Below are positions 1 to 5,491 of a DNA stretch of 10,000 nt, in pieces. The position numbers and the translations under genes were made by a program. Position 1 is the stretch's first letter, and each line of letters starts with the position of its first letter. The notes under the pieces were generated by a model. The model saw only the letters and a program-made list of their open reading frames with translations. It made no database searches and was not told where the DNA came from. Source of the stretch: Magnetospirillum sp. (GTDB lineage: Bacteria; Pseudomonadota; Alphaproteobacteria; Rhodospirillales; Magnetospirillaceae); contig JAIWOG010000042.1 of assembly GCA_020217035.1 (NCBI GenBank), positions 1 through 10,000 of the forward strand. The letters run 5' to 3'.

Positions 1-14
1 CAGATCATCGGGCA

Positions 15-43
15 TTGAGGTTTAGTGCTGCAAAGCACATTAT
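15..43 (+). promoter_or_regulatory. Putative sigma70 promoter of the 73-1420 operon
   Basis: A TTGAGG hexamer (15-20) is followed after exactly 17 nt by CATTAT (38-43), each matching 4 of 6 positions of the -35/-10 consensus. A transcript would start near 50, leaving a short leader to the GTG at 73. The spacer holds a perfect inverted repeat, GTGCT-gcaa-AGCAC (25-38), which could be an operator or chance. Prediction by eye only. Confidence 0.4.
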
Positions 44-72
44 CTGTGTATCGCTATTGTTGTGAGGTGGAC

Positions 73-282
73 GTGAGCTCCGTATCGATCCTCGCCGAGG
101 AACGGCTTGACCGGCTAGAGCGGGTGTCCCTCAAACTCGCTAAGGCTGTGAATCAGCTAAGCATAGCCATGACCGTCGCTCGTGCGGCCTCATCGCCGGA
201 AGACGAAAGCGTGTCCGAGCATTTGGACGAGGTATCGCATGCTCTGAATGAGGTGGTCGATATGCTGGCCGATCGGAATTAG
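73..282 (+). CDS. Small hypothetical coiled-coil protein (69 aa)
   Basis: I do not recognise this protein. It is short, acidic and very probably all helical: residues about 7-35 (around AEERLDRLERVSLKL) and about 44-66 (VSEHLDEVSHALNEVVDML) have heptad-like spacing of Leu/Val/Ile, with a break around SSPEDES. It has no signal peptide, membrane segment or cysteine. An upstream in-frame GTG at 25 would lie inside the predicted promoter spacer. The GTG at 73 has GAGG at 64-67 with 5-nt spacing, so I choose it. The stop ends one base before the ATG of the next gene, which implies coupled translation and a shared role with that membrane coiled-coil protein. Function unknown; the reading frame is supported mainly by this tight packing. 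Confidence 0.6.
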   Translation: MSSVSILAEERLDRLERVSLKLAKAVNQLSIAMTVARAASSPEDESVSEHLDEVSHALNEVVDMLADRN

Positions 283-283
283 G

Positions 284-643
284 ATGGCGAATCTGGATTT
301 TTCGCTACTGGATACGCGAATTGACGAGGCATTGGCTCGACGCTCTGGCTCGGGCCATGGGGGCGGTTTTGATGAGCGTGTCTCCAAGCTTGAATCCGAC
401 GTCAAGGAGATCAAGGCGGACCTCAAGCTGATCGGCAAGGATGTCGCCGAACTGAAGGGACGGGCGTCGGCCATGCCGACCACGTGGCAGTTGCTGACCA
501 TGGTTTTGGCGATCATCGCCATCACCGCCGGTTCGTTCTTTGTCAACCTGGGCCGGCTGGATCGGATCGAGGCGCAGGTTAGCCGCCAGGAAAGCCGCTT
601 GGACCGCATCGACGCCAAGCTGGATGCCCTGGCCAGCAAATAG
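284..643 (+). CDS. Small hypothetical single-pass membrane protein with flanking coiled coils (119 aa)
   Basis: Unrecognised family. The layout is clear: a short N-terminal helix, a Gly/Ser/His-rich linker (about 21-28), a coiled coil (about 29-60, FDERVSKLESDVKEIKADL and on), one hydrophobic membrane helix (about 68-87, WQLLTMVLAIIAITAGSFF) and a second coiled coil (about 91-117) built from repeats of the type RLDRIxAxxxRQxSRLDRIDAKLD. The loose architecture recalls small phage- or XhlA-type helical membrane proteins, but I cannot assign it to one. The start is the ATG at 284, one base after the upstream stop; an earlier in-frame ATG at 248 would overlap the upstream gene and adds a non-helical tail. 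It is probably cotranscribed with the genes on both sides. It may oligomerise and partner the 69-aa protein encoded upstream; that is inference. Confidence 0.65.
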   Translation: MANLDFSLLDTRIDEALARRSGSGHGGGFDERVSKLESDVKEIKADLKLIGKDVAELKGRASAMPTTWQLLTMVLAIIAITAGSFFVNLGRLDRIEAQVSRQESRLDRIDAKLDALASK

Positions 644-652
644 GATTTTCCC

Positions 653-1420
653 ATGAACCTCAACGTCATCGAAGCCGGCAGCGGGGCGCCGCTGGTCATC
701 ATGCATGGGCTGTTGGGCTCGGCCCGCAACTGGGGCGGCATCGCCACCAAATTGGGGGAAACCCACCATGTGATGGCTGTCGACATGCCCAACCACGGCG
801 CCAGCCCGTGGTCGGAAGTCATGGATTATCCGTTCATGGCCCGGCAAGTGGCCGAGTTCATCAAGACCCGATGCGGTGGGCGGGCCTTGGTCGTGGGCCA
901 TTCCATGGGCGGCAAGGCGGCGATGATGCTGGCTTTGACCTATCCGCAGATGGTTGAGCGTCTGGTGGTGGTGGACATCGCCCCGGTCCGCTATACCCAC
1001 ACCTTCGCCCCCTACATCAAGGCCATGCGGGCCGCCCCCATCGCCACCGCCCAGCGGCGCGGCGACGTGGAACTGGCCATGCACGGGGTGATCGATGACC
1101 CGCGCGTCCGCGCCTTCCTGATGCAGAATCTGGAAGGCCAGCCTGGGTCCTATCGCTGGCGGCCCAACCTGGCGGTGCTGGGGGCGGCCATGGACGACAT
1201 TCTGGGCTTCCCGCACGTGGCCGACGGCATCAGCTACGACGGTCCGGCGCTGTTCCTGCACGGCGCCCTTTCCGATTACGTTCTGCCCGCCCACGAAGAC
1301 GTCATCGCCGCCCTGTTCCCCCGGGCGCGGATGCAGGCGGTGGACGGCGCCGGCCATTGGGTTCACGCCGACAAACCGGCCGAGTTCACCCAGGCGGTGG
1401 CCGATTTCGTCACTTCTTGA
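653..1420 (+). CDS. Alpha/beta hydrolase, YbfF-type esterase
   Basis: A 255-aa cytoplasmic alpha/beta-hydrolase close to E. coli YbfF, an esterase on short acyl and acyl-CoA-like esters whose natural substrate is poorly defined. Visible motifs are the oxyanion-hole HGLLGS (19-23 region), the nucleophile elbow GHSMGG with Ser84, VVDIAPVRY with Asp108, GALSDYV with Ser207 and the terminal GAGHWVHADKP with His235. Ser84/Asp108/Ser207/His235 line up with the catalytic set I recall for YbfF. Length is normal for the family. AGGA at 642-645 sits 7 nt before the ATG. It follows two small genes with a 9-nt gap and is probably in their operon. Its last 11 bases overlap the convergent ugpB-like gene, so no room for a dedicated terminator is seen. 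The family call is firm; the physiological role is not. Confidence 0.9.
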   Translation: MNLNVIEAGSGAPLVIMHGLLGSARNWGGIATKLGETHHVMAVDMPNHGASPWSEVMDYPFMARQVAEFIKTRCGGRALVVGHSMGGKAAMMLALTYPQMVERLVVVDIAPVRYTHTFAPYIKAMRAAPIATAQRRGDVELAMHGVIDDPRVRAFLMQNLEGQPGSYRWRPNLAVLGAAMDDILGFPHVADGISYDGPALFLHGALSDYVLPAHEDVIAALFPRARMQAVDGAGHWVHADKPAEFTQAVADFVTS

Positions 1421-2741
1421 CGGTGACTTCGCGGGCGAAGTCCTTCAGCAATTCGTTGCCGCGTCTGACCGCTTCGTCCAAACCCTGCTTGGCGGTTTCC
1501 CGGCCGGCCCAGATGGCGTCCAGATGCTGGTTGATGACGGCGCGGATGGCGACGAAGTTTCCCAGTCGCACCCCACGGGAATTTTCCGTCGGCCAATGCA
1601 GGGTGATCTGCTTGATGGCGGTTTCCGCCTCGGGGTTGCTTTCGTAAAAGCCTTGGCGCCGCGACAGCGAATAGGCGGCGCGGCTGATGGGCAGGTAGCC
1701 GGTGCGCTGATGCGACGCCGCCTGCACCTCGGGGGCGGCCAGATACTGGAAGAACTGGGCGATGCCCACATAATCGGTGGCGGGGTGGCCGTTCATCACC
1801 CAAAGGGTGGCGCCGCCGATGATGGAATTCCTGGGCGCCCACTGGATTTCCGGCCAATAGGGCAGCATGCCGATGCCGAAATCCAGGTCCTTGGCCGCCT
1901 TCAACTCGCCATAGGACGCCGAGGTGGCCAACAGCAACGGGCAGGTGCCGTCCAGGAACTTGGCCAACGCCTCGTCGCGATGGCTGGGCGGCAGGAAGAC
2001 CTTGTCCTTGACCATGGCGGCCAGGCGTTCCACATGGGCGACATGGAAAGGCGAGTTGAACTTCAGTTCGACGTCGATGCCGCCGATGCCGTTCTGCTTG
2101 CTGGCGAAGGGCACGTCGTGCCAGGCCGACATGTTTTCCAGCAAGATCCACGATTGCCATTGGCTGGTGAAGCCGCAGGAAAACCCCGCCTGCACCAGGG
2201 AGCGGGCGGTGGCTTCCAGTTCAGGCCAGGTGGTGGGGATCTGCTGGGGGTTCAATCCGGCGCGGGCCAGGGAATTGCGGTTGGCCACCAGCACCGGGGT
2301 CGAGGAATTGAGCGGCAGCGACAGCAACTTGCCGTCCAGGCTGGAATAATAAAGCGTCACCGCCGGCAAATAGGCGTTCTCGACGAAATCCAGACCGGCC
2401 AGGGCCATCACCTCGTGCACCGGGCGGATCAGGTCGCGGGCAGCCATCATGCTGGCGGTGCCGACCTCGAAGACTTGCAGGATGTGCGGGGCCTTGCCTT
2501 GGGCATGCGCCTTCACCGCTTCGTTCAGGCTGGAATCGTAGCTGCCCTTGTAGACCGGAACCACCTGGTAGCCGGCGTTGCCGTCGTTGAATCCCTTGGC
2601 CAGGTCCTCGATCCAAGCCCCCAAGGCGCCCGGCATGGAATGCCAAAGCAACAGGTCGGTTTTCGCTTGGGCTGGCGCCGCCGTGAAGGCGGCCAGCAGG
2701 CCCAGCGCCAACATGCGGCCGATGCGGAAGATCGTGCTCAT
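1410..2741 (-). CDS. ugpB: Periplasmic sn-glycerol-3-phosphate-binding protein (UgpB-like, ABC transporter)
   Basis: A 443-aa extracellular solute-binding protein of family 1, very like E. coli UgpB, which delivers sn-glycerol-3-phosphate and glycerophosphodiesters to the UgpAEC importer. The N-terminus (MSTIFRIGRMLALGLLAAF, ending AQA/K near 26-27) is a clean Sec signal peptide. UgpB signatures follow in order: LLLWHSMPGALG (31-42), VPVYKGSYD, ILQVFEVGTASMMAA, LPLNSSTPVL, the SIIGGATLWVM segment, GYLPISRAAY, RQGFYESNP and RLGNFVAIR. Family members carry these around the ligand pocket. The start at 2741 is preceded by a purine-rich AGGGGGGA; an upstream in-frame ATG would place the signal peptide internally. 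No ugpA, ugpE or ugpC lies beside it: its upstream neighbour is the intergenic region after cobW, and its 3' end overlaps the convergent hydrolase by 11 bp. It is therefore an orphan in this window. Confidence 0.93.
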   Translation of the reverse strand: MSTIFRIGRMLALGLLAAFTAAPAQAKTDLLLWHSMPGALGAWIEDLAKGFNDGNAGYQVVPVYKGSYDSSLNEAVKAHAQGKAPHILQVFEVGTASMMAARDLIRPVHEVMALAGLDFVENAYLPAVTLYYSSLDGKLLSLPLNSSTPVLVANRNSLARAGLNPQQIPTTWPELEATARSLVQAGFSCGFTSQWQSWILLENMSAWHDVPFASKQNGIGGIDVELKFNSPFHVAHVERLAAMVKDKVFLPPSHRDEALAKFLDGTCPLLLATSASYGELKAAKDLDFGIGMLPYWPEIQWAPRNSIIGGATLWVMNGHPATDYVGIAQFFQYLAAPEVQAASHQRTGYLPISRAAYSLSRRQGFYESNPEAETAIKQITLHWPTENSRGVRLGNFVAIRAVINQHLDAIWAGRETAKQGLDEAVRRGNELLKDFAREVTVKK

Positions 2742-2766
2742 GCGTCCCCCCTTTGAACCCCGTACT

Positions 2767-2795
2767 TGGATAGCAGACGCAAGAACCCAAGGCAA
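2767..2795 (-). promoter_or_regulatory. Putative promoter of the ugpB-like gene
   Basis: Read on the minus strand, TTGCCT (2795-2790) and TATCCA (2772-2767) are separated by 17 nt. Transcription would begin near 2760, giving a leader of about 20 nt that contains the ribosome site and then the ATG at 2741. It lies just downstream of the terminator at 2831-2865, as expected if ugpB is transcribed on its own. No PHO box that I could recognise is present. By-eye prediction. Confidence 0.35.
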
Positions 2796-2830
2796 ATCCA
2801 CCAAAGGTTACATCTTGGTGGCGGCCAGAT

Positions 2831-2865
2831 AAAAAGCCGCCCGCCAAGGGGGGGAGGCGGGCGGC
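2831..2865 (-). terminator. Strong Rho-independent terminator, minus strand
   Basis: Two perfect complementary 10-nt arms, GCCGCCCGCC and GGCGGGCGGC (2836-2845 and 2856-2865), enclose a 10-nt loop. On the minus strand the stem is followed directly by TTTTT (2835-2831 overlapping the base of the stem). It ends whatever transcript comes leftward from the 2880-3000 region: either read-through from cobW, whose stop lies 140 nt upstream, or a short RNA started at about 2918. The loop reads TCCCCCCCTT on the RNA strand, which is unusual and anti-Shine-Dalgarno-like. Confidence 0.85.
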
Positions 2866-2918
2866 AGAGGAGTTGTCTTAGAGAGGGAGGCTGACCTCGG
2901 AGAGGCCAACATCTGACT
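2831..2918 (-). ncRNA. Candidate small regulatory RNA (about 88 nt) with CU-rich anti-SD motifs
   Basis: Between an AT-rich promoter-like island (2922-2956) and the strong terminator at 2831-2865, the minus strand would give a compact RNA. It has a 5' hairpin (GGCCTC, loop TCC, GAGGTC with one G-U pair; 2907-2893), an unpaired CU-rich linker containing CCTCCCTCTCT (2890-2880) and CTCCTCT, then the GC terminator hairpin whose loop is a run of C. Pyrimidine-rich loops and linkers that can pair with Shine-Dalgarno sequences are a known feature of some alphaproteobacterial sRNAs (the CcsR/cuckoo type). There is no convincing ORF in it. The 5' end is a guess. The alternative is that this is only the 3' untranslated region of the cobW operon. 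Confidence 0.35.
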
Positions 2919-2921
2919 AGG

Positions 2922-2956
2922 ACGGTAAGCTATTTTTTCGGCGCAATCAATAACAA
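2922..2956 (-). promoter_or_regulatory. Putative minus-strand promoter in AT-rich island upstream of the candidate sRNA
   Basis: Two overlapping readings are possible on the minus strand: TTGATT (2950-2945), 17 nt, TACCGT (2927-2922), or TTGTTA (2956-2951), 18 nt, TAGCTT (2932-2927). Both have fair -35 and weak -10 elements. The stretch is strikingly AT-rich for this genome and no gene starts from it leftward before ugpB at 2741, so a short transcript ending at 2831 is the simplest use. Confidence 0.3.
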
Positions 2957-2975
2957 TTCTAATATGGATTCTTAT
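2950..2975. promoter_or_regulatory. Imperfect inverted repeat, possible operator
   Basis: ATAACAAT (2950-2957) and ATTCTTAT (2968-2975) are inverted repeats with one mismatch around a 10-nt AT-rich centre. The site overlaps one possible -35 element of the island upstream of the candidate sRNA. GATAAGAAT on the minus strand is loosely reminiscent of Fur-type boxes, but it does not match the classical 19-bp consensus, so the regulator is unknown. Confidence 0.25.
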
Positions 2976-3004
2976 CGTCTGTGCGTCTGCGAAACGCTTG
3001 CCCG

Positions 3005-4042
3005 TCAAACCCCGGTCTGTTCGCCAATCTCAAGCACGCCCCCCAGCATGCGGGTGATGGCCTCGCGGCCGAAATCGCGGGTGATGAAGACGATGCGGGT
3101 GCGGTGGTCGTCGTCAGGCCAGCCATCCAACTGGGCCGGCGGATGGAAGACGTGCTGGACGCCGTGGATGGCCAGCGGCTTGTCATGGCCGGCGACGTTG
3201 ACGATACCCTTGATGCGCAAGATGTTCTCGCCCTTGTTGGAAATCAGCAGTTCCAGGGCAAAGGACAAAGCCGGCCAACTGACCGGCTTGTCGGCGGTGA
3301 AGACGAAGGCGGCCACCCGGTCGTCGTGGCGGTTGACGTCGTGGTGGTGATGGTCGTGGTGGTGATGGTCGTCGGCGTAAGCCTCGGCGTTCAGCCACTT
3401 GCGCACGTCGGGGATCTTGTCGCGGTCGTTGAACAGGCCGGCATCCAGGATATCCGCCGGGTCCACCTGACCGTCATGGACTCGGAGGATGGGGGCGCCG
3501 GGGTTCAACTGGCGCAGTCGGGCATGCAAAGCCTCGACCTTGTCGTAATCGGCGATGTCGGTCTTGGTCAGCACCAGCCGGTCGGCCACCGCCGCCTGCT
3601 TCACCGCTTCCTGGTGGTTGTTCAAGGTGGCGGCGCCGTTGACCGAATCCACCGTGGTGACGATGCCGTCCAGGCGGTAGCGGCTGGCCAGCAGAGGGTC
3701 GGTCATCAGGGTGTGGATGATGGGGGCGGGGTCGGCCAGGCCGGTGGTCTCGATGACCACGCGGGTGAATTCCGGCACCTCGCCCTTGACCCGCTTCAGG
3801 AACAGGTCGCGCAACGCGGTGACCATGTCGCCGCGCACGGTGCAGCACAGGCAGCCGGAATTGAGCAGCACGATGTCTTCCGCCACGTGCTTGACCAGCA
3901 AATGATCCAGGCCGACGGCGCCGAACTCGTTGATCAGCACGGCGGTCTGGGCCAGACCGGGATGGGACAGCAGGTGGTTCAACAGCGTGGTCTTGCCGCT
4001 GCCCAAAAAGCCGGTCAGCACGGTGACGGGAAGGGTATTCAT
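3005..4042 (-). CDS. COG0523 (CobW/ZigA-type) GTPase, likely zinc metallochaperone
   Basis: A 345-aa G3E-family P-loop GTPase of the COG0523 group. Visible are Walker [10 protein letters not shown] (11-19), INEFG (38-41), the metal-binding CLCC within [11 protein letters not shown] (Cys64, Cys66, Cys67), ETTGLADP (98-105), the guanine-specificity motif TKTD (159-162), a His-rich insert [12 protein letters not shown] (224-235) and the C-terminal CobW_C domain (about 244-340). Members of this group load metal into client proteins using GTP. Cobalamin, nitrile hydratase and zinc branches exist; the operon with znuA and the Zur box point to zinc (ZigA/YeiR-like), and no cobalamin gene is nearby. 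The start ATG overlaps the hisI stop in an ATGA, and AAGGA lies upstream, so the larger upstream-extended frame is rejected. No terminator stands directly behind it; the nearest is at 2831-2865. Confidence 0.93.
   Translation of the reverse strand: MNTLPVTVLTGFLGSGKTTLLNHLLSHPGLAQTAVLINEFGAVGLDHLLVKHVAEDIVLLNSGCLCCTVRGDMVTALRDLFLKRVKGEVPEFTRVVIETTGLADPAPIIHTLMTDPLLASRYRLDGIVTTVDSVNGAATLNNHQEAVKQAAVADRLVLTKTDIADYDKVEALHARLRQLNPGAPILRVHDGQVDPADILDAGLFNDRDKIPDVRKWLNAEAYADDHHHHDHHHHDVNRHDDRVAAFVFTADKPVSWPALSFALELLISNKGENILRIKGIVNVAGHDKPLAIHGVQHVFHPPAQLDGWPDDDHRTRIVFITRDFGREAITRMLGGVLEIGEQTGV
3338..3372. repeat. 15-bp tandem repeat encoding the His-rich loop of the GTPase
   Basis: The unit gtcgtggtggtgatg occurs twice without change (3338-3352 and 3353-3367) with the start of a third copy. 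On the minus strand it encodes the duplicated HHHHD blocks of the COG0523 protein. It looks like a recent in-frame duplication that lengthened the metal-binding loop; such a repeat may vary in copy number between strains. Confidence 0.8.
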
Positions 4043-4431
4043 GACTTGTACAATTCCTTGGGGTCGATCTTGACCTGTTCGACTTCGACCAAATCGTCGC
4101 CGCGGGCGGCGGTGTAGAAGCAGGTGCGGCGCCCGGTGTGACAGGCGACACCGTCCTGGTCGACCTTGACCAGCAAGGTGTCGCCGTCGCAATCGATCAG
4201 CAATTCCACCAGTCGCTGCTGCTGGCCCGAGGTCTCGCCCTTGCGCCACAACCCTTTGCGCGACCGCGACCAGTAACAGACGCGGCCGGTTTCCAGGGTT
4301 TCCTTGACCGCCTCGGCGTTCATCCACGCCATCATCAACACCTCGCCGGTGTCGTGTTGCTGGGCGATGGCGGGAACCAGGCCGTCTTCGTTGAACTTGA
4401 TGGCGGCCAAGGCGGCGGCGAAAGTGTTCAT
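4039..4431 (-). CDS. hisI: Phosphoribosyl-AMP cyclohydrolase
   Basis: A 130-aa cytoplasmic HisI, the stand-alone cyclohydrolase that opens the adenine ring of PR-AMP in the third step of histidine synthesis. Hallmarks are MMAWMNAEA (33-41), [17 protein letters not shown] (53-69), DCDGD (80-84) and [10 protein letters not shown] (96-105). Cys81, Cys97 and Cys104 have the same 16- and 7-residue spacing as the zinc ligands of the archaeal enzyme, and Asp80/82/84 match its Mg site, so zinc dependence appears intact. There is no HisE domain, as usual for alphaproteobacteria. It lies 28 nt after znuA and overlaps the GTPase start by 4 nt. GGAG sits 6 nt before the ATG; just upstream a small hairpin (GGGA/TCCC, 4442-4454) falls in the gap. 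No other his gene is nearby, so this may be the sole hisI or a zinc-stress copy; the window cannot tell. Confidence 0.95.
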   Translation of the reverse strand: MNTFAAALAAIKFNEDGLVPAIAQQHDTGEVLMMAWMNAEAVKETLETGRVCYWSRSRKGLWRKGETSGQQQRLVELLIDCDGDTLLVKVDQDGVACHTGRRTCFYTAARGDDLVEVEQVKIDPKELYKS

Positions 4432-4459
4432 GATCGTCTCCGGGAAATGCTCCCTGCTA

Positions 4460-5419
4460 TTAAGGGGTGCCCAGGCATTTGGTCAAGGAATCGGCCAGAT
4501 TGTCCAGCAGCGCCGGATAGAGGGCCGGGCCGGGAGGCAAGCTGGCGCCCTGCGGGTCCAGCAGGCCGACGCGGGCGTTGGCGGATTTCGCCAGGCTGTC
4601 GACGATGGCGGCGGGGAATTGCGGTTCGCGGAACACACAGGCCACCTTGGCATTGACCAGTTTGTCCTTCAGCGCCGCCATGCGCTTGGCCGAAGGCGGG
4701 CGGTCGGGATCGACGGTGATGGAGCCGGCGGGGGTCAGGCCGTAACGGGCCTCGAAATATTGGTAGGCGTCGTGGAACACCACATAGGGCTTGCCGGCCA
4801 GTGGCGCCAGCTTGGCCTTCAAGGCGTCATCCTGTGCCGCCAGCTTGGCCCGCGCCGCATCGGCGTTGCGCTGATAGGCGGCGGCGTTGGCCGGGTCCAG
4901 TTCCGACAATTGGGCAGCCAGGGCGGTCACCAGCAACTGGGCGTTGGTTGGGTCCAGCCAGACATGGCCGTCCAGTTCGTCGTGGTGATCGTGGCCATGG
5001 GCATCATGGCCGTGCTTCTTGTGCCCGTGCTTTTCCCACACTCCGCCCTCGCGCGGCTCGAACACGGTCAGGCCCGGCAGGTCGGCCATGGCGATGGTGG
5101 CGATCTTGTTGCCTCGGGCCTTCAACGGCTTGGCCAGGAAGGTCTCGTAGCCGGTGTCGACGATCACCGCCACCCTGGCCGCCTCGATGGTCCGCACGTC
5201 GGACGGCTTCAAGGCATAGCCGTGTTCGGACGCGGCGCCGCGCACCAGCAGGGTCGGCTCGCCCAATCCGTCCATCACCATGGCGGCCAGGGAATGCAGC
5301 GGCTGGATGGACGCCACCACCTTGGGCACCTCGGCATGGGCGGGAAGGGACAGGACCAAGAACGGCGCCGCCAAGGCGATCTTCCAGTTCGGCGCAATCC
5401 GCGCCAGGGGCTTCCACAT
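4460..5419 (-). CDS. znuA: Periplasmic zinc-binding protein of the ZnuABC importer
   Basis: A 319-aa cluster A-I (SBP family 9) metal receptor. The N-terminus through about residue 29 (ending AHA/E) is a Sec signal peptide. Predicted zinc ligands by alignment to E. coli ZnuA are His66 (SEHGY), His152 (DGHVWLDP) and His216 (VFHDAYQYFE). A charged His-rich loop (about 130-147, HGHKKHGHDAHGHDHH) sits where zinc-specific members carry one, which favours zinc over manganese. Cys261 and Cys315 match the disulfide pair of E. coli ZnuA. The start at 5419 is chosen because the signal peptide begins there and GGAG lies upstream; an earlier in-frame ATG at 5473 falls inside the Zur box. It is the first gene of znuA-hisI-cobW and is divergent from zur-znuC-znuB, with the shared Zur operator 37 nt upstream of its start. 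Confidence 0.96.
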   Translation of the reverse strand: MWKPLARIAPNWKIALAAPFLVLSLPAHAEVPKVVASIQPLHSLAAMVMDGLGEPTLLVRGAASEHGYALKPSDVRTIEAARVAVIVDTGYETFLAKPLKARGNKIATIAMADLPGLTVFEPREGGVWEKHGHKKHGHDAHGHDHHDELDGHVWLDPTNAQLLVTALAAQLSELDPANAAAYQRNADAARAKLAAQDDALKAKLAPLAGKPYVVFHDAYQYFEARYGLTPAGSITVDPDRPPSAKRMAALKDKLVNAKVACVFREPQFPAAIVDSLAKSANARVGLLDPQGASLPPGPALYPALLDNLADSLTKCLGTP

Positions 5420-5439
5420 CAGGGGGGCTCCGTGTAATG

Positions 5440-5466
5440 TTGGAACAAGTTGCGGAACGTTATAAT
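5440..5466 (+). promoter_or_regulatory. Predicted promoter of zur-znuC-znuB
   Basis: A perfect TATAAT (5461-5466) lies inside the Zur palindrome. A possible -35, TTGGAA (5440-5445), stands 15 nt upstream, a short spacing; the -35 is therefore uncertain. Transcription would begin near 5473, leaving a leader of under 20 nt before the zur ATG. Confidence 0.5.
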
Positions 5467-5474
5467 ATAACATT
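5456..5474. promoter_or_regulatory. Zur box controlling both divergent zinc operons
   Basis: The core GTTATA-A-TATAAC (5459-5471) is a perfect 6-1-6 palindrome. With flanks it becomes a 9-1-9 repeat with one mismatch, closely matching the proteobacterial Zur consensus (ATGTTATANTATAACAT). It covers the -10 region of promoters on both strands and sits 18 nt before the zur start and 37 nt before the znuA start. One repressor site would thus control zur-znuCB and znuA-hisI-cobW together, with Zur autoregulation. Confidence 0.92.
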
Positions 5475-5486
5475 TAGCCCTGGCAA
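5459..5486 (-). promoter_or_regulatory. Predicted promoter of znuA-hisI-cobW
   Basis: On the minus strand TTGCCA (5486-5481) and TATAAC (5464-5459) are 16 nt apart, each one base from consensus. The -10 hexamer is half of the Zur palindrome, so bound Zur would exclude RNA polymerase. Confidence 0.6.
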
Positions 5487-5491
5487 GCCCC

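Noticed and set aside
1524..2756. A 410-codon plus-strand open frame opposite ugpB
   Set aside because: Shadow of ugpB, which has a signal peptide and clear homology; the plus translation has no recognisable motif.
2983..2997. Small hairpin just after cobW (GCGTCTGCGAAACGC) as its terminator
   Set aside because: The stem is six pairs with one wobble and there is no T-run after it on the minus strand, so it is not a convincing intrinsic terminator.
2808..3008. A 66-codon minus-strand open frame in the cobW-ugpB gap
   Set aside because: It overlaps the end of cobW and runs through the strong terminator; the sequence is not protein-like. A noncoding RNA explains the region better.
3338..3372. 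Short tandem repeat as a possible CRISPR or VNTR locus
   Set aside because: Units are 15 bp, directly adjacent without spacers and in frame inside a gene, so it is a coding repeat and not CRISPR.
3005..4042. Assignment of the GTPase as CobW in cobalamin synthesis
   Set aside because: No cobalamin gene is in the window, while the Zur box, znuA and the His-rich loop point to the zinc branch of COG0523.
2981..4117. A 378-codon plus-strand open frame opposite the COG0523 GTPase and hisI
   Set aside because: Valine/Gln/Gly-rich shadow of the repeat-containing GTPase gene; no motif and no ribosome site.
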